A stretch of DNA of 64,000 nucleotides. Source: Sanderia malayensis. Lineage: Eukaryota > Cnidaria > Scyphozoa > Semaeostomeae > Pelagiidae. A program made the translations under genes and the position numbers. Each line of letters opens with the position of its first letter. Within the stretch, counting starts at the first letter, position 1. The stretch lies in NCBI GenBank assembly GCA_013076295.1, contig RQOL01000532.1, forward strand, positions 992,001 to 1,056,000, written 5' to 3'. Shown one piece after another: positions 36,301-48,052 of the stretch. The notes below the pieces were generated by a model. That model was not told the DNA's origin and searched no databases. It was given only the letters and a program-made list of their open reading frames with translations.

Positions 36301-39300
36301 CAGAAAGAGGATTACAGCAATAGCATTATCATTGATGACAATGAACCACTGAATTTTCCCGAAGACGTTGGAGAGTATGAACTCAAAGCTCGTCAGGTAT
36401 TGAATCAAGAAATTGTTTCTACTACAGTCGCGATCACCAATTGAACCTGGCCTGATTGTACTTGAATATTTTAAGTAGAATATAGAATATGAAGCAACAA
36501 GACGCATGAAATAAGGATGGGCATGGGTGCAGTTAACCTATCTGAAGGAATTTTTGCCCAATGTTATTTGTACCCCTTGTTAGCAGTAAGTTTTGATGGT
36601 GCAAAGCCATCCTATCGCCAGTAAATCGCTATGCAATGATTATCCGTGCTTATTCTTATTTTTATTTATCTATAGTTGAGAAGATTGCTTGAAAGTTTGG
36701 AGTGTTTCATGATCAATGCTGTCATAAGAAGAGTGTCCAGGGAGCACACCCTTGTCGTAGCAGAGAAAAGCAGGGAAGATCCAAATTTGCCAACCGACCT
36801 GTGGAAAAATTCGGTATGCATCTCTCATTTATGTATATCACACATCCTTCAACAACGTATGTTACTATAAAGCCGGAATGATTCTTTATGCGCCTGAATG
36901 AGAACCCTCTGTGTAATTGTATTCTTTCGATGTTTTGTTTCCGTGATGAATATAGCGGTATAAACCAATCGGTAAATGTGTCCATTATCAGCTTCTGCTA
37001 AACCAGGACTACTGCCTCTGTTTTCTTTGATGCTGACAAATTTGCATCGATCTCATGGCATCACTCTTTACTAGGCAAGGCATTACAATTCATAGTTGTG
37101 ACGGGTTTTTGATATTTCATTCAATTCAATTCAATTCCAGTCCATGAAAGAAAACATGAGCTTAGCAAGGCCGCACATTGTCGATGATTTCATTGAATTG
37201 TTGATGACTGATCATTTTGATAATGGAGATACTGTTTCATTCAGTAAGGTATGTTATGATCATTGCAATAACCTTGCTAAACATAATGTGATGAATCGGC
37301 AGTGTTTTTTAGGCTGACCAAAAAATGTTCCAACCTGACCAACAATTGATTCCAACATCCGTTATAGCCGGAGTTTAGTCAATTACTTATCCGTCCGTAG
37401 AATGTACTATTTTCAATTCATTTAATTGCTGCAGGGACATTTGGAGAAGAGTTTATTAAAGCTTACTTCAAATGTTCATGAAAGGGAGAAACAAAATTTC
37501 AGAAGGTAATGTTTATTATGGAACGCCTTGTAAATGCTCACTTTTGGTTTAATGAACTAAAATAAAAAATGTTACTTTTTTGGAGTAAAACCCCCTTGCA
37601 TGCTACATATATGAACATCGGAATTACTATTTTTTTATCCGTAGCTTTCATATCTTGTGCTTTTCGTTTTTAGCTACTCTGGTTTTTACGAGAATATCTT
37701 GAAGCAACTGAACCAAACCATATACATGAAAGAGCAAGTAGGTTTTAACATTGATGTTAAGTAATCGACGATTTGAAATTAGTTTATGCCACTAGCAACT
37801 GTATCACTATCGCGAATTGAAGTTGCAAGATATCTGATATATTTTAGTATCAGGTGATATTTTCTATTGATTTTAATTTCAGGAAATCAAGAAGGTAAAG
37901 AATGAAATTCAACTATCAAATGCAGAACAAAATGTCGAGGTTGACTGTCTTATGGCTGAGAAATGTCATTCGCTCATAATAGGTAAAGTTGGTTATTATA
38001 ACAGTAAAAACATTTGCCATTTTTTAGAATTAAAAATATATATTTATTGATAAAAATTAAGATACTATTTATATGCAAAAGCTTTTCGGATCATGTCCAT
38101 CTTCAGTGCTATATACAAGTAAAACTTGTATATAACTTGGTTATTATAATCAACGCTCTACTCGTCTATTTTCATGTATTCAATTTGTTTAGTTTTAATA
38201 GCTACCAACCCTATACAATAAACATGCTTTTATATTGCTATAAAAACATGCTTATTGTATACCATCAGGGGGTCTAAGATTAGTCGCTTTTTGCTTCCCA
38301 TTTTAAAACAACATTGCATTTACAATATTTGCAGAGAAGACGTCGTTTTCTGATTTCCACTTTTTTCACTGTAGAGATTACTTCGCTTCGTGCCCGAGTA
38401 GCAGAAATGGTTCAATTTATTAAGGAACAGGTACACACTTTGCTGGTATTGCATAATAAACATCGTATGAGATTGCCAATGTAGGTTTTCCTGTCTGCGA
38501 TGAGTACCCTGCGTTCAGCTGAACAGTTTCATTAAACTCCATCTAATATTTGTCAATGTCTGTATGTAGTTTAACGTCTTTGTTGCAAGGATACCGTTAT
38601 CAGAGAGCAATACAAGCAAGAGTATAATTCATTGACGATCGAATTGTTTAACAATGCATTTGGAATGAAGAACAGATTCGAGCAGTTCAGGTTTGTGGGA
38701 TTTTAAATTCTGTCATCTTTATACAGTCGACTTTCGCTATTTCGAACCCCCAGGGGAAATGAAAATTTGTTCGACATAGCGGGAGTTCGAGATATCCGAA
38801 CTAAATTCACCCAACTAGAGAACGAGGGGGAATGGGAATCTGTTCGAGATAGCGAGTTATTAGAGATAACCGAGTTCGAGATAGCGAGATTCGACTGTAC
38901 ATATTTCACCTATAATCTCAAGCTGAGGCTAAGAAGATCCAGCTATATTAGTTAAAGGCATGTAGTATTATTGAGCTTTGGACATTTTCAAAAGTGGCAT
39001 TGTACATATTTGACTGGCTTACAAGCATGTTAGCATTTGAGTTCATGCATGTATTCCCATTCGTATCAATCTGGCCTTGAGAATTGGAGATTCTAATAAG
39101 AGTAAGCTGTAGACGTGTGTGCTATTGATTATGAATTACGTCTATTTGTTTTCAGATCCTGTTTGTACGATGATGTCTTCACCTGTCTTAGTGATGTCAG
39201 AAAGTTAGCCGTGCAAAGCATGAAAAAGATCCGTGAAAAGTCTGGTCACGCTCAAGGTATGCTTGTTTGCATAGTTGTTCTTTTCAACGGTTTGAAATTG

Positions 39301-42300
39301 TATTTACCCCTTTAGAGTTGATACCTCTTTACTATAGCCTGTTGCCAATAGGCCATAGAGATAGATATGTCAAAGCTATACCAGTCCCCTGACACCAAAA
39401 CCCCCAAACAACAAAAACTATCACTAGCTACTCCAATAGTAATTATTTACAAGAGATTCTAAATACATCTGGATAATTCAAGTAATTTTAAAAAAGAAGA
39501 TTGTGCCTTATTTTGCTGCTCATTGGCTGGTTTCGTGTTGTTTTGTGGCAGCCCTGTCCTGCTCTGCAGTAAGTAATGCATTCGTTGTGCTTGACAAGGT
39601 GCATGAGAATATTAAATTCATTTTTCATTCGTTGTAGCTGATATGAATATATTGAGTCAACGATTGTTGAGAGCAGAGCAGCTTAGAGATGCGCAGTGGG
39701 AGAGTAAGAATCTCTTGAACATGGTAAGCCTGTTTTGGGAAAAAATTTGCAATAAAGCTATTGCTTGTATCATTAAGGATGGCTTATGTTTCATTGCAAC
39801 TCATTTGCAAACATACACTTTGTAATCAAGCCTTGATATAACAAGCCTGGCCCTGGCCAGTTAAACATGTTCACGATACAACGAAGAGTTTGCTGGTTTC
39901 CTTCTAGATTCAATACTTTACATCTGAATTCACCTGTATTTATCCTTTGTTTCTTTTAGATTCTAAAGCAGAAGGCTTTGAGTTATTGGAACAAGACTAA
40001 GAACTCTTCGAAATTTCACTTGCAGGTAATATTTTCATTTCGCCATCAGTTAATTTTCATTAAACTTGCTTGATTTATATATTTGAGTTTTTAAAAAGAA
40101 AAAGAAGTATAAAAGAAATAGTTTATTGATTGTCTTTTTTTAAGCTGAAAAAGCTTAATGACGAAGCAACTCGAATAAAGAAGGATCGTTTGGAAAGTAG
40201 TTTGATACAAGAAGAAAAAGAAATCCTATTTAAACAAGAACTGGCTGCCCTGAGAAAGGTATAATAAATTTGACTGTGCTAAATATCAACTTTTTACAAG
40301 AAACGTTCGCAATATTTTAGCAATAATATATTATGAAGTCTTTCAATTTAATATTTCTTTGACAGGCCCTTGCCCAATCTGAAAGAGAATGTCAATCGCT
40401 TCGTAAAAAGCTTTCAAACGAGGTTAGCTGGAAGTTCCACTTTTAACTCTTTTTATTATACCTCTATCAACAAGTTGCTGGTAAAACATAATATACTTGT
40501 CTTTATCCTTCATAGTTTCATTATTCCCTAGTATGGCTTGTATCATATTGTGTGATATTATGCGAGGTTTCTGGCGCATCGATTCTCTTCGTCATATTAC
40601 TAGTATTATTTATTTTATTTTCAGCAAAAGCTGAAAATGCAGAAATCAAACTCACAACTTCAGGTAAAATTTACACAGCCATTTGAAAAGAAATATTTAA
40701 TTTATATAATTGCCTTTCGAGCAAAGTATATTTCTCTTCACTGTGTAGATCTTATTGGAAAGGCGTGATAATTTAAACGTTAAGAAATATGCCTGCTAAT
40801 CCTATATAAAACAACACTAACTTTTTTATTTTTACATTCATTATAGGAGGCACTCAGCCAAAAGAAAGCTGAATTGGCAAAATCTGCAAATATTGACAGA
40901 TTAGTGAGTATTATTCAGTTAATCAAACCTCATTTGGACCTACATTGTTCCGTAGAGGTTCAGATATAAGACCATTAGTACTACATTCTCTCTTTATCTT
41001 GACACTTTCTTTGTTTTGTCTGTCTTAATGCTGTCTCTTCTATTGATATAGATTTCCGTGTTGGAAGAGAAGGAAGAGAGACTGCGATTTCTCGCTGGTA
41101 AATTCAATTTCTGGCATATCTTTATATATTCTAGAGACACTGTTTAGTTATCCTTAATTACCTTGAGTTGATTTGTTAAACATTGAAAGGTTTGCTTCTC
41201 GTAGAACAAAATGCCCGTGAATCTTCAATGTCAAGAAGAACTCAATTTGAATCTAAAAAGGTATTCTTATAAACCTGTTTTATGTTTTGATGGCCTGATT
41301 TTGCATTCGGTAATGGAAAATGAAGTAATTATAGGCAGCTACATTATTGGCAGCTATCAACTCAATTTTTGAAAGACCTTGCTGTGTTGTGTCTTAAATG
41401 CAATGCGATAACATTCTATTTTTATTTGAAGGCATTGAAACAAACTTTCAACCAGCTTTTTCACGAAAGAAGCCTGAAACTGGATGCCTTCGAAAGATGT
41501 GGAGATCTGCAAAAGCAGGTGAAATCATTTGACATTTATACCCGAATATCTACACTATACTATGATATTATGCTATGCTATGCTATGCTATGCTATACTA
41601 AGTTGTGCTATGTTATGCTATACTATATTATGCGATGTTATGATATGCTATGCTATACTATGCTATGCTATGCTATGTTGAGCTATACTATATTATGCTA
41701 TGCCATGCTATCCCATACATTCATGCATATTTTCTTTTCTTTTAATTTCACCAGATCGATTCATACGAAGAACAATTAGAATTGGTAGCACGGCCAACTT
41801 CTTCTCGTATGTTTTCATTTCACTTTAAAGGGGAACTGAAACCATTTTTGAACTTTTGATAATCTGAAAGAGCGTATTGAGTTACCCCGAAATCTGAAGT
41901 TTTTCGAAAATTGGAGCTATATTTAGCGAGATACGGGGGCAAACGTGACGAAATTTTTTCAGCCAAAAAGTGGCACCCGGAAGGCTTATTTAATCAGCCT
42001 CGTTCTGAGTTTTGTGACGTCGAATTATGTACGGAAGTGATTTGAACGCACTGAACCTTCTAATGTATTTGGCATCCATATCGACTAAAAACGAATTAAA
42101 ATTTCAAATAAAATGATCATATAGAAATTTATATATGTGTGAACCATAATAATCATGTAAAGAGATTCCTTTGACAAATTGGTTGTCTAAAACAAGGTTT
42201 CAATCGCGTGAAAAAAATAACAGCATTCACATGTTTCAAGTAAATTTCTGCATAAAATTGCGCAAAAACTTCACCTCATAATTGCCAGACGAGGCTACCT

Positions 42301-45182
42301 ATGCGTTATTTCTATTTAGAAATATTTTTACACTATTACCTATTTTTGAAAAATATTTCTCAATTTTTGAAAACAGCACCCATCCAAATCAACATATACA
42401 ATACAATAACATTCACACATTTATCTATTTTCTGGTAACATTCTGCATAATTGTTTATAAGAAAGTTTTCTTCAGCCCAGCTTTCAGACTTGCTATATTT
42501 TTCCAAAAACCCTCAATGCAATAACATCTGTACAAATAACATAACAGAAAAACAACAAATTATCTCAATATATATATATATATAGCCATGATATTAATAT
42601 GACAATAACTACAAATATTGAACTAGAGATCTGTAAAGTTTCTTAGGATTTAAAGGTCCACCCCTGATCTTTCTAAACTTTTTGAAGAACCAAGCATAAC
42701 TTTCTTACAAAATAAAAAACACGTATTTATACTATGAAAAGAATACATTGGGTAGTTTTAGTTGAGTGTTTAATGCAGAAAGGTTGACCATTTGAAGATT
42801 GGAAATCATGCACAAGGCTAAAACCCCTGGTGGGCTAAGCTGTGTAGCTGGGGCACCAGGTAATATAAGAGCTGTATCAATAATAGTCATATATATGGAA
42901 TTCGCATGCACCAATTTATAAAAAAATCTAAATTAATGTAAAGGTGGACTGCTTTCGCCAAGAAAAAAAGATTAAATTTTAACTCGGCCACTTATGTGGA
43001 TCCTGCACTCTGCTCTAAACACTTTGAAGCTTATCACAGGTCACTTGGGGGTACAGCAAAACACGAGAGCTCCCTTTTGACTCTCTGCACACACTTGCGC
43101 TTGCCACATACACACCTGGGCAAAAAAAAGGAAGACATAATTACATAGTTCAAAGTTTTAGTTTCTATATAGGGCAGTATTGAATAACAGATATTTTTTT
43201 ACATGTAAACTCACCATGATTTAACTTCTACTGTGTTTGTGACGATCTCGCAGCGCAGCAGTACAACAGGAATTAGGCCATCGTGATCTTTCACAACATC
43301 TTCTTCACTACTCGTATCATAGCTGTCTGCCAGAGACTCAAACTGATATGGTTTTACATCTCCAACATACAGACATACTTCCTTTTTCAGATGATAATTT
43401 ATTGGATACCGAAAAGCTGCTATTATCTTACTCTTTAACCGAACTTCTGAGACGCACACAAGCGCAACGCGGTGTTCTCAAGTAAAACAAAATCCAGCTT
43501 GTACATCTTTCGACGTCACGACCAACTTCCGCAATCTCAAAATTGGCTGAAAAAAATTGCCCAATTTTGGCACTTTGACGCAGATTTATTCACACTTGCG
43601 GGTTTCAAAAAATTGTCAAAAAATATGATTTCACATTTTTTCAATAAGTTCCAACGAAAAATCAAAAAAAAATTTTCATTTCAGTTCCCCTTTAAACTTC
43701 ATACAAACATGTTACAATGTAACTGCCATTAACATCATTAACATCTTAATTGATACCTCTTATTAACAGAATAGTGGTCTTAATGAGAGCGTTTGCAGAT
43801 TATTACCATCAATCTTTATACAGAGGAAACTTCTGTAGAACGGACATAGTCGTCTGTCGTTGTACAGAGGATAAGCGTAAAATAGCCCATAAAACACAGT
43901 GAAGCTTCTATACCACGGTCCAATATGGAGCCAGTGCTAGTGTTAAGGAATCATCCACACCCAGCCAGCCTTAGCGAACTTCCTAGTTTAAAAAATCCAC
44001 AGTCCTGTGATTTTCAGCAATTTTTTGGACACAACCAATATTCTCTTGTGGAAAATCGTCCCTTGTAAAGAGGTATTGGTAAACAGTCCACTTCAACCGT
44101 ATAGTGATGGATATTTTTACTTTGCCCATTTTATCACCTTTTAGCTGCAATATTCCCTAAAGTAAAGTCGTCCATTATTTGAATTTTCAGAATCGCACCA
44201 CGTGGCATGCTTTCCAGCGGTACCCGGTGGACGCACTTCGCCCCATAAATCTCTGATATCGACCAGGCCGCATACCCGAGCATCCGGTGGCAAAACCTAT
44301 CAGATTGTCAAATCAAAACAAACACAGTGCAGCCAACCACCATCTACTGTGCCTGGTAATGGTGCCCGGTCTCCTCTTCAGAACACGCCATTCTTTGTAA
44401 CTGACGGTAAGAGGTTTTGAGAGTTTAATTATCCCGCCCAAGGTACCTTTGCATTGTTTCGTGCAAAATTTAACAGCTATCCACACAATATTTTAGAGAG
44501 TTTTACGTCGCCATGCATTGCTAGCTATAAACAACTCTTTCATTCTTTGTCGCGTAGCTATTTTATCCTTCACAGAGCTTCAAGCAGCTCTGCAGTGTTT
44601 TACAGATCTGTAAACAGCCCTGCATTGCATAGACACTTTAACCACAAGCGCATTTTAACTTTCGTTTCGTTTATCGCTCCTCTTGTTAACTTGGCTTCGA
44701 TTCTGGTAATTCAATTATATGTGCTTGATTTCTTCCCAGGACCCTTGATGAATTTGTCATCGAAGACCAGACCAAGAACGGTGAGAAAACATTGATCAAT
44801 TTATTAACAAATATACATTCACCAATTGAACTTGTCAAGAACTATAATAAGCTAGAAGAATTCTAAACAATAAGTATCTGATTGCTAATATTTTGATCTG
44901 GATACTTTAGCATACTGTTTATATGCCCCAGACTATTTTCATGCCAGGTACTAGATTAATCAACATACTGAAACAAAACATAACATAAAAACGTTACACA
45001 AAACCCACCAGATTCTCTTTTCACTTGAAAAGTAGGCTACTTCCTTCTACTTGTGGTCCCTTTTATTAGTTTATTCATTTCTATTGAACTTTTTTTGAAT
45101 AACTTTTCAGGTTACTGCAAAATTGAGGAAGAAGTTATCTGAAACAATGCTAACAGATTACGATCCTTCTGAAATGTTGTAA
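15390..45182 (+). CDS. CCDC162: CCDC162-like very large coiled-coil protein, 68 coding exons
   Basis: Hand-built exons: 15390-15526, 15844-15916, 16003-16113, 16998-17122, 17325-17502, 18283-18663, 19252-19377, 19626-19711, 20745-20811, 20925-20969, 21260-21396, 21482-21781, 21861-22080, 22295-22392, 22715-22792, 22966-22999, 23117-23220, 23775-23853, 23974-24090, 24323-24391, 24582-24713, 25157-25208, 25388-25445, 25612-25702, 26232-26369, 26926-27072, 27275-27334, 27530-27681, 28133-28226, 28640-28690, 29171-29320, 29895-29992, 30389-30455, 30703-30758, 31040-31123, 31761-31845, 32114-32176, 32541-32679, 33016-33080, 33432-33545, 33809-33883, 33940-33992, 34603-34692, 34907-35062, 35163-35372, 35776-35839, 36304-36396, 36676-36813, 37141-37248, 37435-37505, 37674-37737, 37883-37982, 38375-38430, 38590-38690, 39156-39256, 39638-39723, 39960-40025, 40145-40258, 40366-40422, 40625-40663, 40847-40903, 41052-41097, 41205-41260, 41432-41518, 41755-41806, 44191-44406, 44740-44780, 45111-45182. 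They total 6930 bases (2309 residues) with every phase consistent. The donor at 21781 (GTTCCA) is the weakest junction. The first ATG follows an in-frame TGA. Residues 1-50 are a short charged helix; the middle is globular; about 1820-2200 is Lys/Glu/Gln-rich coiled coil; the tail is Ser/Pro-rich. Size, order and text such as SYFRNERKLAFESALS resemble CCDC162 as I remember it. That family is poorly characterised; a ciliary role is only an inference from its distribution. Confidence 0.75.
16621..16884. mobile_element. MITE with TCGATTA...TACGGTA ends, intron 3 of the CCDC162-like gene
   Basis: Left end TATTTACTCGATTAGGCACC pairs with right end GTACTTAATCGAGGAAGTAC followed by GGTA. The interior contains GGGGGCGTTTA, as in the element at 11554-11876. 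No coding capacity. The left boundary is approximate. Confidence 0.65.
17593..17620. repeat. Perfect 13-base hairpin palindrome
   Basis: CATGTTTATCACA, loop TC, then TGTGATAAACATG. It lies in intron 5 of the CCDC162-like gene. A looser relative (CTATCACATATGATAAATATGG) lies near 28030. It may be a small repeat or a chance palindrome. Confidence 0.6.
23367..23558. mobile_element. MITE with TACCGCATTTCCTCTAAT ends, intron 17 of the CCDC162-like gene
   Basis: Left end TACCGCATTTCCTCTAATACG pairs with right end ATTAGAGGAAATACGGTA. GCGCCCGGGCGCTTATT follows the left end. It is 192 bases long and non-coding. The right end GAGGAAATACGGTA resembles those of the MITEs at 11262, 11554 and 16621. Confidence 0.75.
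25785..26038. repeat. Dispersed repeat, copy 2 (first copy at 2528-2788)
   Basis: Same-orientation copy of the repeat at 2528-2788, sitting between exons 24 and 25 of the CCDC162-like gene. It shares TCCCCCCAAATCAATGTTG and GTCTCACACCTTATGGCGAG. Confidence 0.75.
27122..27240. repeat. TTAGTCAGT-type low-complexity repeat
   Basis: Degenerate tandem of four-base words AGTC, AGTT and TTAG in an intron of the CCDC162-like gene. No further meaning is visible. Confidence 0.6.
28332..28500. repeat. Possible decayed inverted-repeat element with CAGTAAAACC end
   Basis: Begins CAGTAAAACCTTTATTAACG, a terminus style common in Tc1/mariner-type MITEs, and continues with GGACATCTCTATACTGTGGAC. A partner end is not clear; ATGAGTGTCCATTG near 28470 is the best candidate. 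A similar style of sequence occurs at 43815-44110. Confidence 0.35.
31862..31922. repeat. 17-base tandem repeat, about 3.5 copies
   Basis: Unit ATGAACGTACATGTGCT, with the third copy ATGAGCGTACATGTGTC. It lies just after exon 36 of the CCDC162-like gene. Confidence 0.8.
38720..38901. mobile_element. Tc1/mariner-style MITE with TA flanks
   Basis: CAGTCGACTTTCGCTATTTC at the left pairs with GATAGCGAGATTCGACTG at the right; about 21 of 24 terminal bases match. The element is flanked by TA on both sides, as expected for the TA target of Tc1/mariner elements. A third internal block (GTTCGACATAGCGGGAGTTCG) repeats the terminal motif. No coding capacity. Confidence 0.75.
41555..41716. repeat. TATGC pentanucleotide microsatellite
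   Basis: Long run of TATGC/TGCTA units with interspersed variants in intron 64 of the CCDC162-like gene. The apparent open frame across it is an artefact of the five-base repeat. Confidence 0.85.
41824..43696. mobile_element. 1.87-kb inverted-repeat transposon with a THAP-like remnant
   Basis: The 18-base ends TTTAAAGGGGAACTGAAA (41824-41841) and its exact complement (43679-43696) bound the element in the intron between exons 65 and 66. On the plus strand, 42838-42860 encodes SCVAGAPGN and 42945-43040, in another frame, encodes LNFNSATYVDPALCSKHFE. Together these resemble the start and the Cys-x2-His end of a THAP DNA-binding domain, although the second zinc Cys appears replaced and the halves are out of frame (an intron or decay). 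A minus-strand open frame at 43211-43459 (82 codons) was not identified. THAP domains occur in P-element-type and related transposases. No catalytic domain was found, so it is non-autonomous or decayed. Confidence 0.65.
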
Positions 45183-45367
45183 GTTTCATATGTTATTTTG
45201 CTGCTTTCGTTGTGTGTATATAAATGTATTGGAGTTTACAGTTCATTTGCACTTTAATTAGTTTATTATTACGATCATTATAATTATATTCTTCACACAG
45301 AGGGAGTTTGAAAATACTTATACCTGATCCCTTTTGTTCCTAAGACCTGTAATATGACTAGAAAGTT

Positions 45368-47797
45368 TTATTCATCTTCTATTTCTACACTTTGATTTTC
45401 CTCTGCTAATATTTCTCTATATTGAATTTTCCAAAGTTTGATATCAATACCATAGACCTAAAAACAAAAGAGTGCATTTTATATTTTCCGTTATCTCATA
45501 TTTGTCTTTTTAAACTTTTCTATTATTGACTGTTTCTTTCATCTTCTCTCACTATATTTTCCTATCCTTTATTTATGTATTTTCCAATGGTATGGTCCTT
45601 TTGTGGTGTGATTAAAAGTTCAAAAATTGCAACTAAAGAAAAAGATAGCTTCCATCTTACATTTGATACAAACTGCAAAACGTTTCGCTTTGTTGTTTCC
45701 TTTTGTGACCTCAAACCCCATCTGTATTGAAACATAGGGCCTTCTGCAGTGTCTACTTTTTCTCTTGAAATGTACCTTTGAATTTGAGAATAACAAGAAT
45801 TCAAATGCATCATACAAACTCTTTCAGTCATAACAGCAGCATGAAAACTTTTATGTGACATCACAACATTATTTCAACCATATGGTAACCCTAAACTTTT
45901 TGAATTGTATTTACATCTTTTTTACAAAGTCCTGAAGAACTTTTTCCACATCTCCAAATTCCTTGTGACTCTTGCTAGAAAACACAAAAGGAGATATTTT
46001 TAAATTTTTTGAATAACCACAAGCAATAATACATTGTAATTGAATATGCATTTTTGTACATACTCTTTATTGATACCCAACTGCTTTAATGTTCTCCACA
46101 GCAATGCTAAAATGGTCACAATACATAATATCAATGCACAAAGATTATATTTAAATGGCTTTCTATACAAATATTAGTTCAACAGGTTGACTTATAATAA
46201 CTTTTGCATGATTGACCCAATGATCCTCTGGCATTGAAGATTTAGTGAAATAAAACATCAAAACTGTCAAAACCTGGCAATCTCAAATCCTGACTTTCCA
46301 AATAATTCACTTCCGCAAACATGTTACTTTCAATCAGAAAAACCGTTATAAAAACTTCAATGATCTTGAAACCTGGCTCTTGTGAAAATATGCCAAGAGT
46401 TTAAGGTATGGCTGGGTCTCACAGCATTTTCACAAAGCAAGGGATGGCACCAATAGGAATATTCACTTGATGGCAATTACCTTCTGTGACAACATCATCA
46501 CTCATGTAAATCAGGCTGAGAATGATCATCAAAAGTCCTGATTTATTGGCATCTTGATTCCTGAAATACATTCACGTTTCTGGTATTTATATCATGAGTG
46601 AAGAAAAGGTATTACTACAAATATATGATAATATATGTTGATATATGATAATACATGATTATTAAGAAGTCTTGAACCTGAGTTTAAAGAGGTTGTTATA
46701 CCAGGGTGTTTCTTATAAGGGGAATCATTAGATCATTATTCCATTGCATATATTAATAATCTAATGTATAAGCAGTAAATAATAAGCAGATAAGTATTCA
46801 TACCATGTTATGTCATTTCTGTCATTATCATTTTCCAATGTATTAATTAACATGTACAGTTTTGATTTGCCTGCAGTTTCTGCTTCCACAACATTTAAGC
46901 CAAAGATCTGTGAGAATTTTGATTTCATTACAGAGATATTTTAATAACTGATGCAGTTAACTGTCACTGAGTCTCAAACTCAAAAGAAAAATGAAAATCT
47001 AGTCAACATATCATTGAGAATTCAAGATATCAAATTTAACCATTATATTGTCTTTTCTTGATGGTAAGTGGCATTTTTTTGAGACAGCAAAAGACATAAA
47101 TGCATTACAGAAATGGAATAGTGAGGGCTATGATTTATTTTATTAATACATACATCTGCAAGTTGTGCTTTGGCTTTTTCAAATATGACTGGAAATGCTT
47201 TGGCATGTTCTTTCATGACGGATTTGTTTATTTCTGAAATAAATTAGTTTGAATATGAGAATCATTTATCACAGACTAACATCATATGTCTAAAATCAAA
47301 TATCAGAATATCTTGTTGGGCATTATTTATGAAATGGCAAATGTTTGAGCAATAAAGAACAGGCACCTTGTTTTCTTATTGGAATTTTCTTCTTGTCATG
47401 CATAATAAAGTATCTGACCAACTCCGACACCTAAAGGGAAAACTTGGTATATAAAATACAGAAAACGTTGCCATTATATTTGATATATTGGAAAAATGCA
47501 AGCCGTTCAATATTAAATGCAATTGTACAAAACCCTCAGACAGATCTCCAGAATTAAAAGTATTTACAATTAATAATACAGATATTTTTTCAATGCAGAA
47601 TCGATATTGGTTTCAATTAGCAAACAAAAAACCATCTCAGTCACCTTTCTCGACAATTCTTCTGCGCTGAGTTTCTCAGAAGCATTTTGCACGTGTTTGG
47701 AATACTTTTGCGATGATGACGGAACTTCCATGCTACTAAAATCATTCTGTGATTGTTGCGAAGACCTCGGGTTATTCCTTTTTCTCTGTTGCGACAT
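45368..47797 (-). CDS. NSMCE3: NSMCE3 / MAGE-domain subunit of the SMC5/6 complex
   Basis: Nine exons on the minus strand: 47797-47645, 47430-47367, 47233-47154, 46907-46804, 46560-46481, 46106-46060, 45970-45915, 45775-45661, 45457-45368; 789 bases, 262 residues, all phases consistent. Residues 1-50 are Ser/Gln-rich and unstructured. The MAGE homology domain fills the rest: VSELVRYFIMHDKKKIPI, then GLLMIILSLIYM at 142-153 (the signature of the family), LWRTLKQLGINKEY, a MFQYRWGLRS box and VYGIDIKLWKIQYREIL near the end. The length fits single-copy NSE3 proteins. In the family, NSE3 binds the RING subunit NSE1 and the kleisin NSE4 and supports DNA repair and replication-fork stability in the nucleus. 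It is divergent from ALG13 and convergent with the CCDC162-like gene. The acceptor of exon 7 (GCAAG) is slightly weak but required by phase. Confidence 0.88.
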
Positions 47798-48052
47798 GAT
47801 GAATAATGAATTATACAAATGTCGTAAGTTGTTATTGCTTTACCAGATTACCAGGCCGATTCGCGCGAAATGACGTTTCCCGCCAATTAAGCAGTAGGTT
47901 TTAAAGGCTGCCTGTACAAGTGCATGCGTACTTTGATCATAATAAAGTTGAAAAGGTAGGCGGTACAGATATATGTAGCCTGGGCCGACATATATCTGTA
48001 TCTGTTCTCCAATGCCTGATCTTTTCATGTTTCATTTCGTATCTGTTATGAG
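47798..48052. promoter_or_regulatory. Shared bidirectional promoter of NSMCE3 and ALG13
   Basis: Only 255 bases separate the two start codons, which point away from each other. Within 63-90 bases of the NSMCE3 ATG are the palindrome TTCGCGCGAA (47860-47869), TGACGT (47871-47876) and TTTCCCGCC (47876-47884), the latter two overlapping by one base. The first and third look like E2F sites. CCAAT follows at 47883-47887, and TGCATGCG (47921-47928) is NRF1-like. No TATA box is obvious. These motif calls are by eye. Confidence 0.65.

Noticed and set aside
38767..38955. 62-codon open frame with repeated FEIARFD-like text
   Set aside because: It lies inside a palindromic MITE and reflects its repeated ends.
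41369..41779. 136-codon open frame
   Set aside because: Most of it is translation of a TATGC microsatellite; only 41432-41518 is a real exon.
43211..43459. 82-codon minus-strand frame considered as a host gene exon
   Set aside because: It lies within the inverted-repeat transposon and has no recognised domain; kept only as part of that element.
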